Positions 52,834 through 62,291 of a DNA stretch of 64,000 nt are shown here, in pieces. The notes under the pieces are model-generated. The model saw only the letters and a program-made list of their open reading frames with translations. It was not told where the DNA came from and searched no databases. A program made the position numbers and the translations under genes. Position 1 is the stretch's first letter, and each line of letters opens with the position of its first letter. The stretch is taken from contig CAWBWU010000001.1 in NCBI GenBank assembly GCA_963792655.1, positions 1 through 64,000 of the forward strand. The letters are read 5' to 3'. The stretch comes from DOZZ01 sp963792655. Lineage in GTDB: Bacteria; Acidobacteriota; Terriglobia; Bryobacterales; Bryobacteraceae.

Positions 52834-54732
52834 GTGAATCCTGAACATTCCGGACCAGGCCAGGACCTGGTCATCTCACACGCATATCCCCGCCCTCAAT
52901 TGGAACGCGAGCACTGGCAATCGCTCAATGGCAAGTGGCAGTTTGCGCTTGACTGCGACGCGCTTTGGACCGTGCCCGGCCAGGTGAAGTGGGACAGCAC
53001 CATTACCGTGCCGTTCTCGCCCGAGACGCCGGCCAGCGGTATCAACGATCAGGGCTTCTTTCGCGCGGTCTGGTACAAGCGTGAGTTCGAAACGCCAGAG
53101 CTGGGCGGCAAGCGGCTCTTCCTGCACTTCGGGGCGGTGGACTATAGCGCAACTGTGTGGGTAAACGGCACGGTCGCCATGACGCACGAAGGCGGCTTCA
53201 CTCCGTTCTCAGGAGATATCACCGACCTGCTGACGGAAGAAGGACCACAGACTATCGTGGTGCGCGCCGAAGACGATCCGTCGGACTTGTCGAAGCCGCG
53301 CGGCAAACAGGATTGGATGCTGGAACCGCACTCGATCTGGTATCCGCGCACGACCGGCATCTGGCAAACCGTGTGGGTCGAAATCGTGCCCAGTGCGTAT
53401 ATCGGCACTGTGCGCTGGACGCCGAACGTGGAGCGCTGGGAGATTGGCTTCGAAGCACGTATCGACGGCGCGCGGCGCGAAGGCTTGCGGCTCAACACCA
53501 AGATGTATGTCGGCGAACTGCTACTGGCCGACGACACGTATGCCGTAGTCGCCGGCGAGGTGCATCGCCGCATTGCGCTTTCAGATCCGGGCATCGACGA
53601 TTACCGCAACGATCTGTTGTGGAGCCCCCACTCGCCAACTTTGATTCGCGTCGAACTGAAATTGTGGGGCGGGCGCGGTGAACTGGTCGACGTCGCCAAG
53701 AGCTACACGGCGCTGCGCTCCATCGGCGTGCAGGGCGACCGGTTTGTATTGAACGGCCGTCCGTTCTTGCTGCGCATGGTTCTCGATCAGGGCTACTGGC
53801 CGGAGTCGGGACTCACCGCACCGGACGACGATGCGTTGCGGCGCGACGTAGAGCTCACCAAACAGATGGGCTTCAACGGAGTGCGCAAACACCAGAAGAT
53901 CGAAGATCCGCGCTATCTGTACTGGGCCGACACGCTGGGGCTTGTCGTCTGGGAAGAGATGCCGAGCGCCTACCGTTTCAACAAGGCGTCGATCGAGCGG
54001 CTGGCGCGCGAGTGGCAGTCGGCCATCGAGCGCGATAGCAGTCACCCGTGCATCGTGGCGTGGGTGCCGTTTAACGAATCGTGGGGAGTGCCCGATCTTC
54101 CGGACAGCCCGGCGCAGCGGCATTATGTGCAGGCGCTCTATCACTTGACCAAGACCCTTGACCCCACGCGGCCCGTGATCGGGAACGATGGATGGGAGAG
54201 TGTCGCGACCGACATCATCGGCATTCACGACTACGACGATCAGCCCGAGCGGATTGGACGCCGCTATGGCGCCGATGAAGTGCAATCGCGGCTTTTCAAG
54301 CGCGAGCGCCCCGGCGGTCATTTGCTGCTGCTCGAAGGGTCGACTGCGAGTGAGCAGCCGATCATGTTGACTGAGTTCGGCGGCATTGCATTTTCACCCG
54401 ACGTGCAGCACACCTGGGGATACACGCGTTCGGACTCTGCCGCGCAGTTTGCCGAGAAATATCACAACCTGCTGGGCGTCGTGCGCTCGCTCTCGTCGCT
54501 CGCGGGATTCTGCTACACGCAATTTACCGACACATATCAGGAAGCGAACGGGCTCCTCTACGCCGACCGCACTCCGAAATTTGCGATCGAAGACCTGGCG
54601 CTCGCCACTCGTGGCCCTCGCAGTGCAAGCGATCAGCAAGTGGAACGCGAATGGCGCGAGAGAATCATGAATTTTCAGCGCCACCAATATTTAGTTCCGG
54701 CTGAAGATTACCGCACGCAAGATCGTCATTGA
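52834..54732 (+). CDS. GH2-family glycoside hydrolase (beta-galactosidase-like)
   Basis: 632 residues from GTG 52834, preceded by GAGGAG; GTG 52807 is an alternative. Sugar-binding N-domain (YPRPQLEREHWQSLNGKWQFAL, GFFRAVWYKREFETP, FGAVDYSATVWVNGTVAMTHEGGFTPFSGDIT), Ig-like middle, then the TIM barrel with LNGRPFLLRMVLDQGYWPESGLT, the acid/base Glu in WVPFNESWG and the nucleophile Glu in MLTEFGGIAF. No signal peptide, so it acts in the cytoplasm on imported sugars. Coupled by TGATG to the next glycosidase. Confidence 0.9.
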   Translation: MNPEHSGPGQDLVISHAYPRPQLEREHWQSLNGKWQFALDCDALWTVPGQVKWDSTITVPFSPETPASGINDQGFFRAVWYKREFETPELGGKRLFLHFGAVDYSATVWVNGTVAMTHEGGFTPFSGDITDLLTEEGPQTIVVRAEDDPSDLSKPRGKQDWMLEPHSIWYPRTTGIWQTVWVEIVPSAYIGTVRWTPNVERWEIGFEARIDGARREGLRLNTKMYVGELLLADDTYAVVAGEVHRRIALSDPGIDDYRNDLLWSPHSPTLIRVELKLWGGRGELVDVAKSYTALRSIGVQGDRFVLNGRPFLLRMVLDQGYWPESGLTAPDDDALRRDVELTKQMGFNGVRKHQKIEDPRYLYWADTLGLVVWEEMPSAYRFNKASIERLAREWQSAIERDSSHPCIVAWVPFNESWGVPDLPDSPAQRHYVQALYHLTKTLDPTRPVIGNDGWESVATDIIGIHDYDDQPERIGRRYGADEVQSRLFKRERPGGHLLLLEGSTASEQPIMLTEFGGIAFSPDVQHTWGYTRSDSAAQFAEKYHNLLGVVRSLSSLAGFCYTQFTDTYQEANGLLYADRTPKFAIEDLALATRGPRSASDQQVEREWRERIMNFQRHQYLVPAEDYRTQDRH

Positions 54733-55922
54733 TGAATCCACAATCCGAAGTTCTACCAGGCGCAGCGGCCACGCTGCCGGCGCCGCAGCTATTCCGCTCG
54801 TTCTGGATGGGCGGTTTCGAATGCGCCACTCATATCAACGTGTTCAATCAACGCCTCGACATGATCGCCGGCGTGCAGCACGACACCAAGGCCGAAGAAG
54901 ACTACGCACTGCTGAAGACCGTCGGGATGCAGACCGCTCGCGATGGTTTGCGCTGGCACCTGATCGAGAAAACGCCTGGCCAGTATGACTGGACGTCGTT
55001 CACGCCCATGTTGCAGGCCGCAGTGAATCAGAAGGTGCAAGTGATTTGGGACTTGTGCCACTACGGCTGGCCGCACGATCTTGATATCTTCGGCTCGCAG
55101 TTTGTCGATCGCTTCGCGCGTTTCGCTCGTGCTGCGGCGCGAGTTGTAGCAGACCACTCGGACGATGTGCCGTTTTATTCTCCAGTGAACGAGATTTCGT
55201 TCTTCTCGTGGGCGGCGACGCGCGATTTCATGTATCCCTTCGCGCACGGGCGCGACAACGAACTCAAACGGCAACTGGTGCGCGCCGCCATCGCTGCCAT
55301 GAGCGCCATCCGGGAAGTGGACGCGCGTGCGCGATTTACTTTTCCTGAGCCGTTGATCAACGTAGTCGTCGCGCCGGATGAGCCGCACCGCGCACAGGAA
55401 GCGCTCGACTACACTGCTTCGCAGTTTGAAGTGTGGGACATGCTCTGCGGCCGCTTTGCTCCAGAGCTCGGCGGGGCGCCGGAATATCTCGACATCATCG
55501 GCGTCAATTTCTATGCGTCGAACCAGTGGCAGACGAACGCACACCGATTGCGTTGGGAGGAAGAGCCCCGCGATCCACGCTGGGTGCCGCTACACAAGAT
55601 GCTTGCAGACCTCTGGAAGCGCTATAAACGGCCGTTTTACTTAGCCGAAACTAGTCATATCGGCGTAGGGCGGGCGAGGTGGATTGAGGAGATTGCAAAC
55701 GAAATCTACACAGCGAGGCAGCAGAATATACCTATTGAAGGTATTTGCCTCTATCCGATCCTCGACCGCTACGACTGGCAGGACGAAAATCACTGGCACA
55801 ACAGCGGTTTATGGAACCTCGAGAAGACGCAAATGTCTGGTTTCAGACGTGTCGCGGATCCCGATTATTTGCAGGGGTTTACGCGGGCGCAGCAGCAGCT
55901 CGCCGCCATCGGGTGCGTCTGA
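54732..55922 (+). CDS. GH1-like clan A glycosidase
   Basis: 396 residues from ATG 54732. Clan GH-A features: FWMGGFECATHINVFNQRLDMI, GMQTARDGLRWHLIEKTPGQYDWTSF, the acid/base Glu in FYSPVNEISFFSW and the nucleophile Glu in PFYLAETSHIGVG. YLDIIGVNFYASNQW between them fits GH1-like or DUF4091-neighbour 'beta-glucosidase-like' enzymes. No signal peptide. The gene overlaps the GH2 stop and is likely part of the same transcript. Substrate unknown; perhaps a surface glycan intermediate, given the next gene. Confidence 0.82.
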   Translation: MNPQSEVLPGAAATLPAPQLFRSFWMGGFECATHINVFNQRLDMIAGVQHDTKAEEDYALLKTVGMQTARDGLRWHLIEKTPGQYDWTSFTPMLQAAVNQKVQVIWDLCHYGWPHDLDIFGSQFVDRFARFARAAARVVADHSDDVPFYSPVNEISFFSWAATRDFMYPFAHGRDNELKRQLVRAAIAAMSAIREVDARARFTFPEPLINVVVAPDEPHRAQEALDYTASQFEVWDMLCGRFAPELGGAPEYLDIIGVNFYASNQWQTNAHRLRWEEEPRDPRWVPLHKMLADLWKRYKRPFYLAETSHIGVGRARWIEEIANEIYTARQQNIPIEGICLYPILDRYDWQDENHWHNSGLWNLEKTQMSGFRRVADPDYLQGFTRAQQQLAAIGCV

Positions 55923-56079
55923 AATCAGCCACTTAGCAGCTTAACCCGTTCCGGACGGGTGAAAAATACTTCATTCTGGCAGAAGGATTGCAATTCTAAG
56001 TGCCAGTTACGCTCTGTTCACACCCCACAACGTGCGTGGTGTCTTCTGCAGAGCATGCCCGAAAATCTTAGGAGAAATT

Positions 56080-58794
56080 ATGCCTTCCGGCCCGTTCGAC
56101 ATTGTTGTCTTCTCACATCTGCGTTGGGACTTCGTGCTGCAAAGGCCCCAACATTTGTTGTCGAGGATGGCGAAGAAGAATCGCGTTATCTTCATCGAAG
56201 AGCCGGTGCACGATGTGCATAACGCCCCTTATTGGGAAGTGCGCGAAGAGCAGAACAACGTTTTTGTTTGTAGGCCCCACACGTCTGTTGCGGAGCATGG
56301 ATTTGCGGATGCGCAGTTCCCCGTCCTGAAGCAGCTACTGCCGCAGTTGTTGAAGCAGCAATCGATCAGCAACTACGTGGTTTGGTTCTATACGCCAATG
56401 GCGCTGCCGCTGGTGGATGACCTTTCGCCACGCGCCGTGATCTACGATTGCATGGACGAGCTGGCTGCATTCAAGAACGCGCCGCGCGAATTAATCGAAC
56501 GCGAGAAGCGTTTGCTGAAATTGGCGGATGTGGTCTTTACCGGCGGCCCGAGCCTTTACAAAGCCAAAGTGAACCGGCACCCGAACGTGCACTGCTTCTC
56601 GAGCAGTGTCGATGCAGCGCATTTCGGTTCCGCGCAAACTGCGGTGCCACCTGCCGATCAACGCGACCTGCCGCGCCCGCGCGTTGGTTACTACGGGGTG
56701 ATCGATGAACGCATCGACCTTGAACTTCTCGATGCACTCGCACAGTCGCGACCTGACTGGCAGTTTGTCATGGTCGGGCCCGTCGTGAAGATCAGTCACG
56801 ACGACCTGCCGAAGCATCCGAACCTGCACTACCTCGGCCAGAAGAGTTATGCAGAGCTGCCCTCGTATGTGGGTGGCTGGGATGTCTGCATGATGCCGTT
56901 CGCGCGTAATGATGCGACAAAATTCATCAGCCCCACCAAAACACTCGAGTTCATGGCGGCTGAGAAGATGATCGTGAGTACTCCGATTACGGACGTCGCC
57001 GAACCGTATGGGAAGCTGGTATACCTGGGCAATACTCCTTCCGCGTTCGCGGCTGCTTGCGAGCAGGCGATGAATGCGTCTCAAATGGAGAGAGCGGCCC
57101 GGCTCGCCGGAATGCGCGAAGTGCTTTCGAAGACTTCGTGGGACAACACAGCGCAGAAGATGCAAGCGCTGATCGAGAAGGCAATTCAGAAGAATCGGAA
57201 CCTTGAGGACGGCATTTTCATACCTGCAGCGGCATCCATGAATACAACCGAAAAATTATCTACTCCCACCGTTGTTGTTGGCGCAGGACCGACTGGTTTG
57301 AGCGCTGCTTACCATCTTGGCAAAGATGCCATTCTGCTCGAACAGCATAGCCGCGTGGGCGGTTGGTGCCGGTCGATCGAGGACAAGGGTTTCACGTTCG
57401 ACTACGCGGGACACATCATGTTCTCGAACGATCCCTACGTTCACGAGATGTACAAAATGCTGCTGGGCGACAACGTTCACTGGCAGGACCGGGAAGCGTG
57501 GATCTACAGCAAGAACGTGTATACGCGCTATCCGTTCCAGGGCGCGTTGTACGGGCTGCCGCCCGAAGTCATCAAAGAGTGCATCACCGGCGCTATTGAG
57601 GCGCGCTATGGTTCGATCGATAAGAACAAGAAGGCTGCGCCGGCACCTGCTGCAAAGACCAACGGCCATGCCAAGCCTTCGTCGAGCGCTTCCGAGTGCA
57701 AGGCCGAATCGATCACCGACTGCTGCGCGGATGGCGTGATGGAAAGCTCAGCGCCGCTCGGAACGCCGGCGGAAGCTGCATCGCAATCGACGGAGCCGCG
57801 CAACTTTGAAGAGTTCATCTACAAGGTGTGGGGCAAGGGCATTGCGAAACATTTCGCGATCCCCTACAACAAGAAACTTTGGGCTGTGCCGCTGACCGAG
57901 ATGGAGACATCCTGGCTGGGTGGCCGCGTGCCGATGCCCGATCTGGAAGAGTTGATCGACGGCGCCTTGACGCCGAAGGGCAAGCCGATGGGGCCCAACG
58001 CTCGCTTCGGTTATCCGCTGAAGGGCGGCTTCCAGGCGCTGATGAATGGCTTCCTGCCGCAGCTGCAAGGCGAACTGAAGTTGAACACGCGTGTGCGCCG
58101 CGTCTCTGCCGCGAATCATACGGTGACGCTTGATGACGGCTCTGAAATTAAGTACGAGTCGTTGATCAGCACCATGCCGCTGCCGGTTCTGATCCGTTCG
58201 CTGGGCGACGAAGCTCCGATGGAGATCCGCGAAGCAGCAGGCAAGTTGCGGCATGTGTCCGTGCGCTGCGTGAACATCGGCGTGGCTCGCGAAAACATCA
58301 CCGATAAGCACTGGATCTATTACCCCGAAGACTCGGTGTTCCATCGCATCTTCGTGCAGGGTAACGCGAGCCCGTTCTGCAACCCGAAGGGCGGCTTCGG
58401 TCTGACTTGCGAGATCACGTACTCGGAATACAAGCCGCTGCCGTGCGATGGTGACGATCTGATCAAACGCTGCATCGAAGACTGCATCAAGGTGGGCTTC
58501 TTCAACGCGGACGACAAGATCCTGACGGCGAATCAGGTCGACATGCCTTACGCGTATGTGGTCTACGATCATGGCCGCGCGGCGAGTGTTGGACAGATCC
58601 GCGATTGGCTGTTGCGGCATGACATCATCCTGTCGGGCCGTTATAGCGAGTGGGAATATTACAACTCCGACCACGCGTTTCTCGCGGGCAAGAAAGCCGC
58701 AGAGACCGCGCAGGAGCTGCGCGCCAAGAAGGAGAACGTCAAACAGTTCACGGGTCAACCGTGGATGTCGAACATCTCCGCGCAAGGCGATTAA
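56080..58794 (+). CDS. Glycosyltransferase fused to UDP-galactopyranose-mutase-like FAD domain
   Basis: 904 residues from ATG 56080 after TAGGAGAAATT. Residues 1-375 are a TuaH-like GT-B glycosyltransferase (FDIVVFSHLRWDFVLQRPQHLLSRMAK, PRVGYYGVIDERIDLELL, FISPTKTLEFMAAEKMIVSTPI). Residues 390-900 are a flavoprotein: VVVGAGPTGLSAAYHLGKDAILLEQHSRVGGWCRSIE is the FAD start, FEEFIYKVWGKGIAKHFAIPYNKKLW the Glf-like core. Between these halves of the second domain is a linker (about 525-575) of Ala, Pro and Ser plus Cys (ECKAES, DCCADG). ATG 57238 could start a separate flavoprotein, but the frame is continuous. A bidirectional terminator follows. Confidence 0.85.
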   Translation: MPSGPFDIVVFSHLRWDFVLQRPQHLLSRMAKKNRVIFIEEPVHDVHNAPYWEVREEQNNVFVCRPHTSVAEHGFADAQFPVLKQLLPQLLKQQSISNYVVWFYTPMALPLVDDLSPRAVIYDCMDELAAFKNAPRELIEREKRLLKLADVVFTGGPSLYKAKVNRHPNVHCFSSSVDAAHFGSAQTAVPPADQRDLPRPRVGYYGVIDERIDLELLDALAQSRPDWQFVMVGPVVKISHDDLPKHPNLHYLGQKSYAELPSYVGGWDVCMMPFARNDATKFISPTKTLEFMAAEKMIVSTPITDVAEPYGKLVYLGNTPSAFAAACEQAMNASQMERAARLAGMREVLSKTSWDNTAQKMQALIEKAIQKNRNLEDGIFIPAAASMNTTEKLSTPTVVVGAGPTGLSAAYHLGKDAILLEQHSRVGGWCRSIEDKGFTFDYAGHIMFSNDPYVHEMYKMLLGDNVHWQDREAWIYSKNVYTRYPFQGALYGLPPEVIKECITGAIEARYGSIDKNKKAAPAPAAKTNGHAKPSSSASECKAESITDCCADGVMESSAPLGTPAEAASQSTEPRNFEEFIYKVWGKGIAKHFAIPYNKKLWAVPLTEMETSWLGGRVPMPDLEELIDGALTPKGKPMGPNARFGYPLKGGFQALMNGFLPQLQGELKLNTRVRRVSAANHTVTLDDGSEIKYESLISTMPLPVLIRSLGDEAPMEIREAAGKLRHVSVRCVNIGVARENITDKHWIYYPEDSVFHRIFVQGNASPFCNPKGGFGLTCEITYSEYKPLPCDGDDLIKRCIEDCIKVGFFNADDKILTANQVDMPYAYVVYDHGRAASVGQIRDWLLRHDIILSGRYSEWEYYNSDHAFLAGKKAAETAQELRAKKENVKQFTGQPWMSNISAQGD

Positions 58795-58810
58795 GTCAGC
58801 TTCGTAAACG

Positions 58811-58852
58811 AAAAAGGGCGGCTCCGGTGAGGTATCCGGAGCCGCCCTTTTC
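58811..58852. terminator. Bidirectional rho-independent terminator
   Basis: AAAAGGGCGGCTCCGG and its complement CCGGAGCCGCCCTTTT surround an 8-base loop. It serves the fusion gene on the plus strand and the convergent TIGR03118 gene on the minus strand. Confidence 0.92.
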
Positions 58853-58865
58853 ATTTGGCGCCGAC

Positions 58866-60956
58866 TTACTGCACCGTCACGACGCCCTTCATACTGGGGT
58901 GAATCGCGCAGTGGTATGCATAGGTTCCCGGAGCCGTGATGGTCTGGGTGAACGTGCTGCCCGGATCCACAACACCTGAGTTAAACGCGCCGGTGTTGGA
59001 AGTGATGGTGTGCTGCACGCCGTCTTTGTTGGTCCAGGTAATTGCCGCGCCTGAGCTTACCGTGATCGGCGTGGGTACGAACGAAAAGTTGACCACGTTC
59101 ACGGCTGCCGGAGTGGCGCTCGCAGTTGCAGGCATGACCGATAGGAACGCGTTGTCCTGGGATTGCGCGCCTGATATCTGCGCCACCACCGGTGCATCAA
59201 TCGGAGAAGAACCAGTGCCGGTGAGAGACGGCACCACCGCGTTGATCTGATACAAACCCGTAGCACTCAACCCCGCGAACGTAATGTTTGCTGGCTGGCC
59301 TCCAATGGTGAGTGTCGGCGCGCTTGCGAGCGGCAAGGCAGCCGTCACAACTTTGCCGTTGGGCACACCCGGAGTCGTTGGACCAAAGCCGTTTGCATAA
59401 AGTACGACCGTTTCGCCTGCAGCTGCGGGCGTGGTTGTCGCGCCCGGTATCAGATTGGCCGGCCCGATGAGCGCGACACCGTCCGAATGTGTCGCGGCGA
59501 TGTACTTGTTGCCGGGAAACATGAAGAACGAAGGCGCGGCAGATTGAAACGTGATGTTGGCCGGTGCGCTGAGCGAACCGTTGTTGCTGGTGATGATCTG
59601 CACGGGACCAGGACCCATATCGGCGGGTACAAGGAAGTTGATCTGATTCGGGCTGACGTAGCTGACGAACGCAGCTTCTCCGTTCAAGGTGACACCCACG
59701 CCCGCGATCTGCGTCGGCAATTGATTGTTCACGAAGTCGCTACCCTGCCACGGCGTGGTCGACGCCGATAACCCTGTGCCGAAAATGGAGACCCAGCCGT
59801 TTGGAGCCAATTGCGTCGAAAGGCTTGCCGCATTCACAACCGCGTTCACCGCGAACGATGGCGCGGCCTGAATGCTGCCGAGGAGGCCGTGCGCCTGAAC
59901 CGATGAACCAGCGGTGAAGTAGAGCGTACCTGCGTCGCCGCCGAGCGCGCCGTTGCCGAACATCAATCCCCAAAGCCCGGGCATCGCGATCGGCTTGCCG
60001 TCGAGCCCGTTCAACGTTCCGATCATTTGTCCGGTGGCAGCATTAAATGCGTGGATCATGCCGTCGCCGAAGTTGCCGACGAGGAGGCTGCCTCCGAAGT
60101 CACCGAAGTTGGCTGGGGCAATTGTGAGCCCCCACGGCGAGTCGAGGACTCCGGCCGGAGCCGTGACATGCGATATGAAATTGCCTGCCATGTCGAACAC
60201 GCTGACATAGCCGTTGCTCGTCCCCGATGTGGCGCTCGGCCGCTGCGAAACGCCGTAGGAGCGCGGGGGAGTGTAACTCGTGTCTTCTTGCGGCGCGTAC
60301 GCCACATACAGTTTTCCGTTGAGGTTCTGGATGTTGAAGGGAGCGAAGGTGCTTGGCACACTGGGATCGACAAACGCATTGCCGGCCAACGTCACGGGCT
60401 TGAAGCTCGCGTCGAAGACGTCGATGGTACCTGAGTGAAAGTTGGCAGCGTAGATTTGCGGCGAGTTGCTGGAACCGCCGACCGCGCAGCCCTTGTAGAC
60501 CGCTCCCGATCCTGAGCGGTCGGCCATGGTCTTCGCATGCGTAGCGTCGACAGAAGAGTTCCAGCCGGAAATGGCGCCGTCCTCCGTGCAGAAGACAAAC
60601 ACGGCGGGTGCATTCGGCGCGAGCGCAAACCCAGTGCTTGAATTGAACGCGATGCCCGTGACTGCGCCGGGGCCAGAACCGATTGCCGAGGGCACCGAGA
60701 CGACCAGCGGAAGCGCGGTTCCTCCTGTGGTGTACACCGTTGCTGTTCCCGTGCGGTTATTGGCCAGCCAGAACGGCCCTGTCGCGCTCTCCGCCATGCC
60801 CCAGGAGTTCACCAGGTTGGAGTCGGCGTGGTCTGCACTGCTTGGAACATCGGCAACCAGTTTATGGACGACGTAGTTGTTGGCCGCTTGCAGCGCAGAG
60901 CCAGCCAAAGCGCTGAACAGCGCTGCGCGAAACAATAAGTTTGTAGGTCTGGACAT
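58866..60956 (-). CDS. TIGR03118 propeller + TIGR03437 + cupredoxin, secreted
   Basis: 696 residues with signal peptide (LLFRAALFSALAGSALQA). Domain one (25-365) is TIGR03118: NNYVVHKLVADVPSSADHADSNLVNSWGMA, GAVYKGCAVGG, DSPWGLTIAPANFGDFGGSLLVGNFGDG. Domain two (370-600) is TIGR03437: VNAASLSTQLAPNGWVSIFGTGL, VSYVSPNQINFLVPADMGPG, VVLYANGFGPT. Domain three (about 615-696) is a plastocyanin/azurin-like fold with type 1 copper ligands: His in VQHTITS, then Cys, His and Met in AYHCAIHPSMKG. Extracellular or periplasmic; a copper electron carrier on a propeller scaffold. Divergent from DUF3179. Confidence 0.9.
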   Translation of the reverse strand: MSRPTNLLFRAALFSALAGSALQAANNYVVHKLVADVPSSADHADSNLVNSWGMAESATGPFWLANNRTGTATVYTTGGTALPLVVSVPSAIGSGPGAVTGIAFNSSTGFALAPNAPAVFVFCTEDGAISGWNSSVDATHAKTMADRSGSGAVYKGCAVGGSSNSPQIYAANFHSGTIDVFDASFKPVTLAGNAFVDPSVPSTFAPFNIQNLNGKLYVAYAPQEDTSYTPPRSYGVSQRPSATSGTSNGYVSVFDMAGNFISHVTAPAGVLDSPWGLTIAPANFGDFGGSLLVGNFGDGMIHAFNAATGQMIGTLNGLDGKPIAMPGLWGLMFGNGALGGDAGTLYFTAGSSVQAHGLLGSIQAAPSFAVNAVVNAASLSTQLAPNGWVSIFGTGLSASTTPWQGSDFVNNQLPTQIAGVGVTLNGEAAFVSYVSPNQINFLVPADMGPGPVQIITSNNGSLSAPANITFQSAAPSFFMFPGNKYIAATHSDGVALIGPANLIPGATTTPAAAGETVVLYANGFGPTTPGVPNGKVVTAALPLASAPTLTIGGQPANITFAGLSATGLYQINAVVPSLTGTGSSPIDAPVVAQISGAQSQDNAFLSVMPATASATPAAVNVVNFSFVPTPITVSSGAAITWTNKDGVQHTITSNTGAFNSGVVDPGSTFTQTITAPGTYAYHCAIHPSMKGVVTVQ

Positions 60957-61091
60957 ATGATCTTTTCCAACGCTAGGCTTTTAAGCGCGACGCTGGGTGA
61001 AGGAGTTGTAAAAGCAATGTAAAGACTGCGGCTGGCGTAATCCAAACACATCATTGCCGCAGGTCTGAACTGCGCGATACTCTGGCCCGTA

Positions 61092-62291
61092 ATGAACCGT
61101 CGGGGCGCTGTGTGGGTGTTGCTGATCGCGGTGGCCGTGGCGTTTGCGTGTCTCGCGTACCCCGTATATGTCATCCGGCCTTTCCGTTCTCAGGGCGCGC
61201 AGGAACTGGCGGCAGCGTTGTGGTTGATGCGATGGCGCGTTTGGATCGTCATTGCGTGCTGCGCTGTTGCGATCGTTGCGACCTTCACCTACTGGCGCGT
61301 TCCTGCGACGCGGCTCAGGCGCGCGCTGGTGGTTACCGCTTGCGCGGCGGTGTTTGTTTTCGCCGGTGCTTGCTGGATCAACATTTTTGAACTAATGTTT
61401 CATCCGGACACGAAGCCGAGTTTCTCCGCTGCCTCCAAGATGAAGCTCGGCAAGGGCGAGCAGGTGCTGGCGGTGAAGCTAGGTAACGCAGCGCGGAGCT
61501 ATCCGATCCGCGCAATCTCGTATCACCACATCGTCAACGACACAGTCGGCGGCAAGCCCATCGTTGCGACGTATTGAACGCTCTGCCACACCGGTCTGGT
61601 GTGGAGCCGCGAAGTGGACGGGGTGCCGCTTACGTTTCACCTGGCGGGCATCAACAATCAGAACTTTCTGATGCGCGATCAGGAGACCGGGACCTACTGG
61701 CAACAGATTAGCGGCAAAGCAGTGTCAGGCCCTCTGCGCGGGAAACAGTTGGAGCTCGTGCATTCGGACGAATTGCTCTTCTCAACCTGGCGCAGCGAGG
61801 AGCCTGCCGGCACCGTACTGAACGATGTCGCCGCGGACAAAGGTGACTACTCGCCTGCGGATTGGGACAAGAAGATGAAGCGGGCGCCCACGGTGATCCG
61901 CCATGCCCGAGCCGGTGTGGCGCAACGCGACATCATGCTCGGAGTGCAGGACGGCAACGCTGCGCGCGCATTCCCTTATGAAACGGCGCTACGTGAGAAG
62001 CTGATCAACGACCGCATTGGCGATCACAAGATCGTTCTTGTAACGGCTGCGGACAACGCATCCGTCAGATCGTTTCGCGTGAGCGATGCGGCGCAGGAGT
62101 TCTACCGAGTCACTGACGGTGCGGCTGTCATGATGGACTCCGGCACCGGGAGTAAGTGGAACTTCCAGGGTTGTGCCATCGAAGGACCGGCGAAGGGCAC
62201 CTGCTTACCGCCGGTACACATGCTGAAAGACTACTGGTTTGACTGGCGGGAGTATCATCCGAACACTACCGTCTTTCACAAGCAGTATTAG
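61092..62291 (+). CDS. DUF3179 protein with in-frame UGA (candidate selenoprotein)
   Basis: From ATG 61092 the frame runs 399 residues to 62291 with one internal TGA at 61575-61577 (residue 162). Three N-terminal TM helices (WVLLIAVAVAFACLAYPVYV, WRVWIVIACCAVAIVATFTYW, ALVVTACAAVFVFAGACW) precede the DUF3179 domain: EQVLAVKLGNAARSYPIRAISYHHIVNDTVGGKP, IVATY-TGA-TLCHTGLVW, GINNQNFLMRDQETGTYWQQ, ELVHSDEL. The family has YCxLC at this place, so the TGA replaces the first Cys of CxxC, giving UxxC if read as selenocysteine. The frame is kept and the downstream half is fully conserved, with no ribosome site for a separate start. A plain nonsense mutation or a base error is the alternative. Confidence 0.8.
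61580..61607 (+). promoter_or_regulatory. Candidate bacterial SECIS element
   Basis: CCACACC (61586-61592) and GGTGTGG (61598-61604) form a perfect 7-base-pair stem with the loop GGTCT. GCT (61580) and AGC (61605) pair below a CTG bulge. The loop lies 15 bases after the TGA; E. coli fdhF has GGUCU about 18 bases after its UGA. SelB recognises the G and U of that loop in E. coli. The bulged U of the fdhF stem has no exact match here. Confidence 0.6.

Noticed and set aside
61599..62291. Second half of the DUF3179 gene as a separate gene
   Set aside because: The first in-frame GTG has no ribosome-binding site and starts in the middle of the conserved domain.
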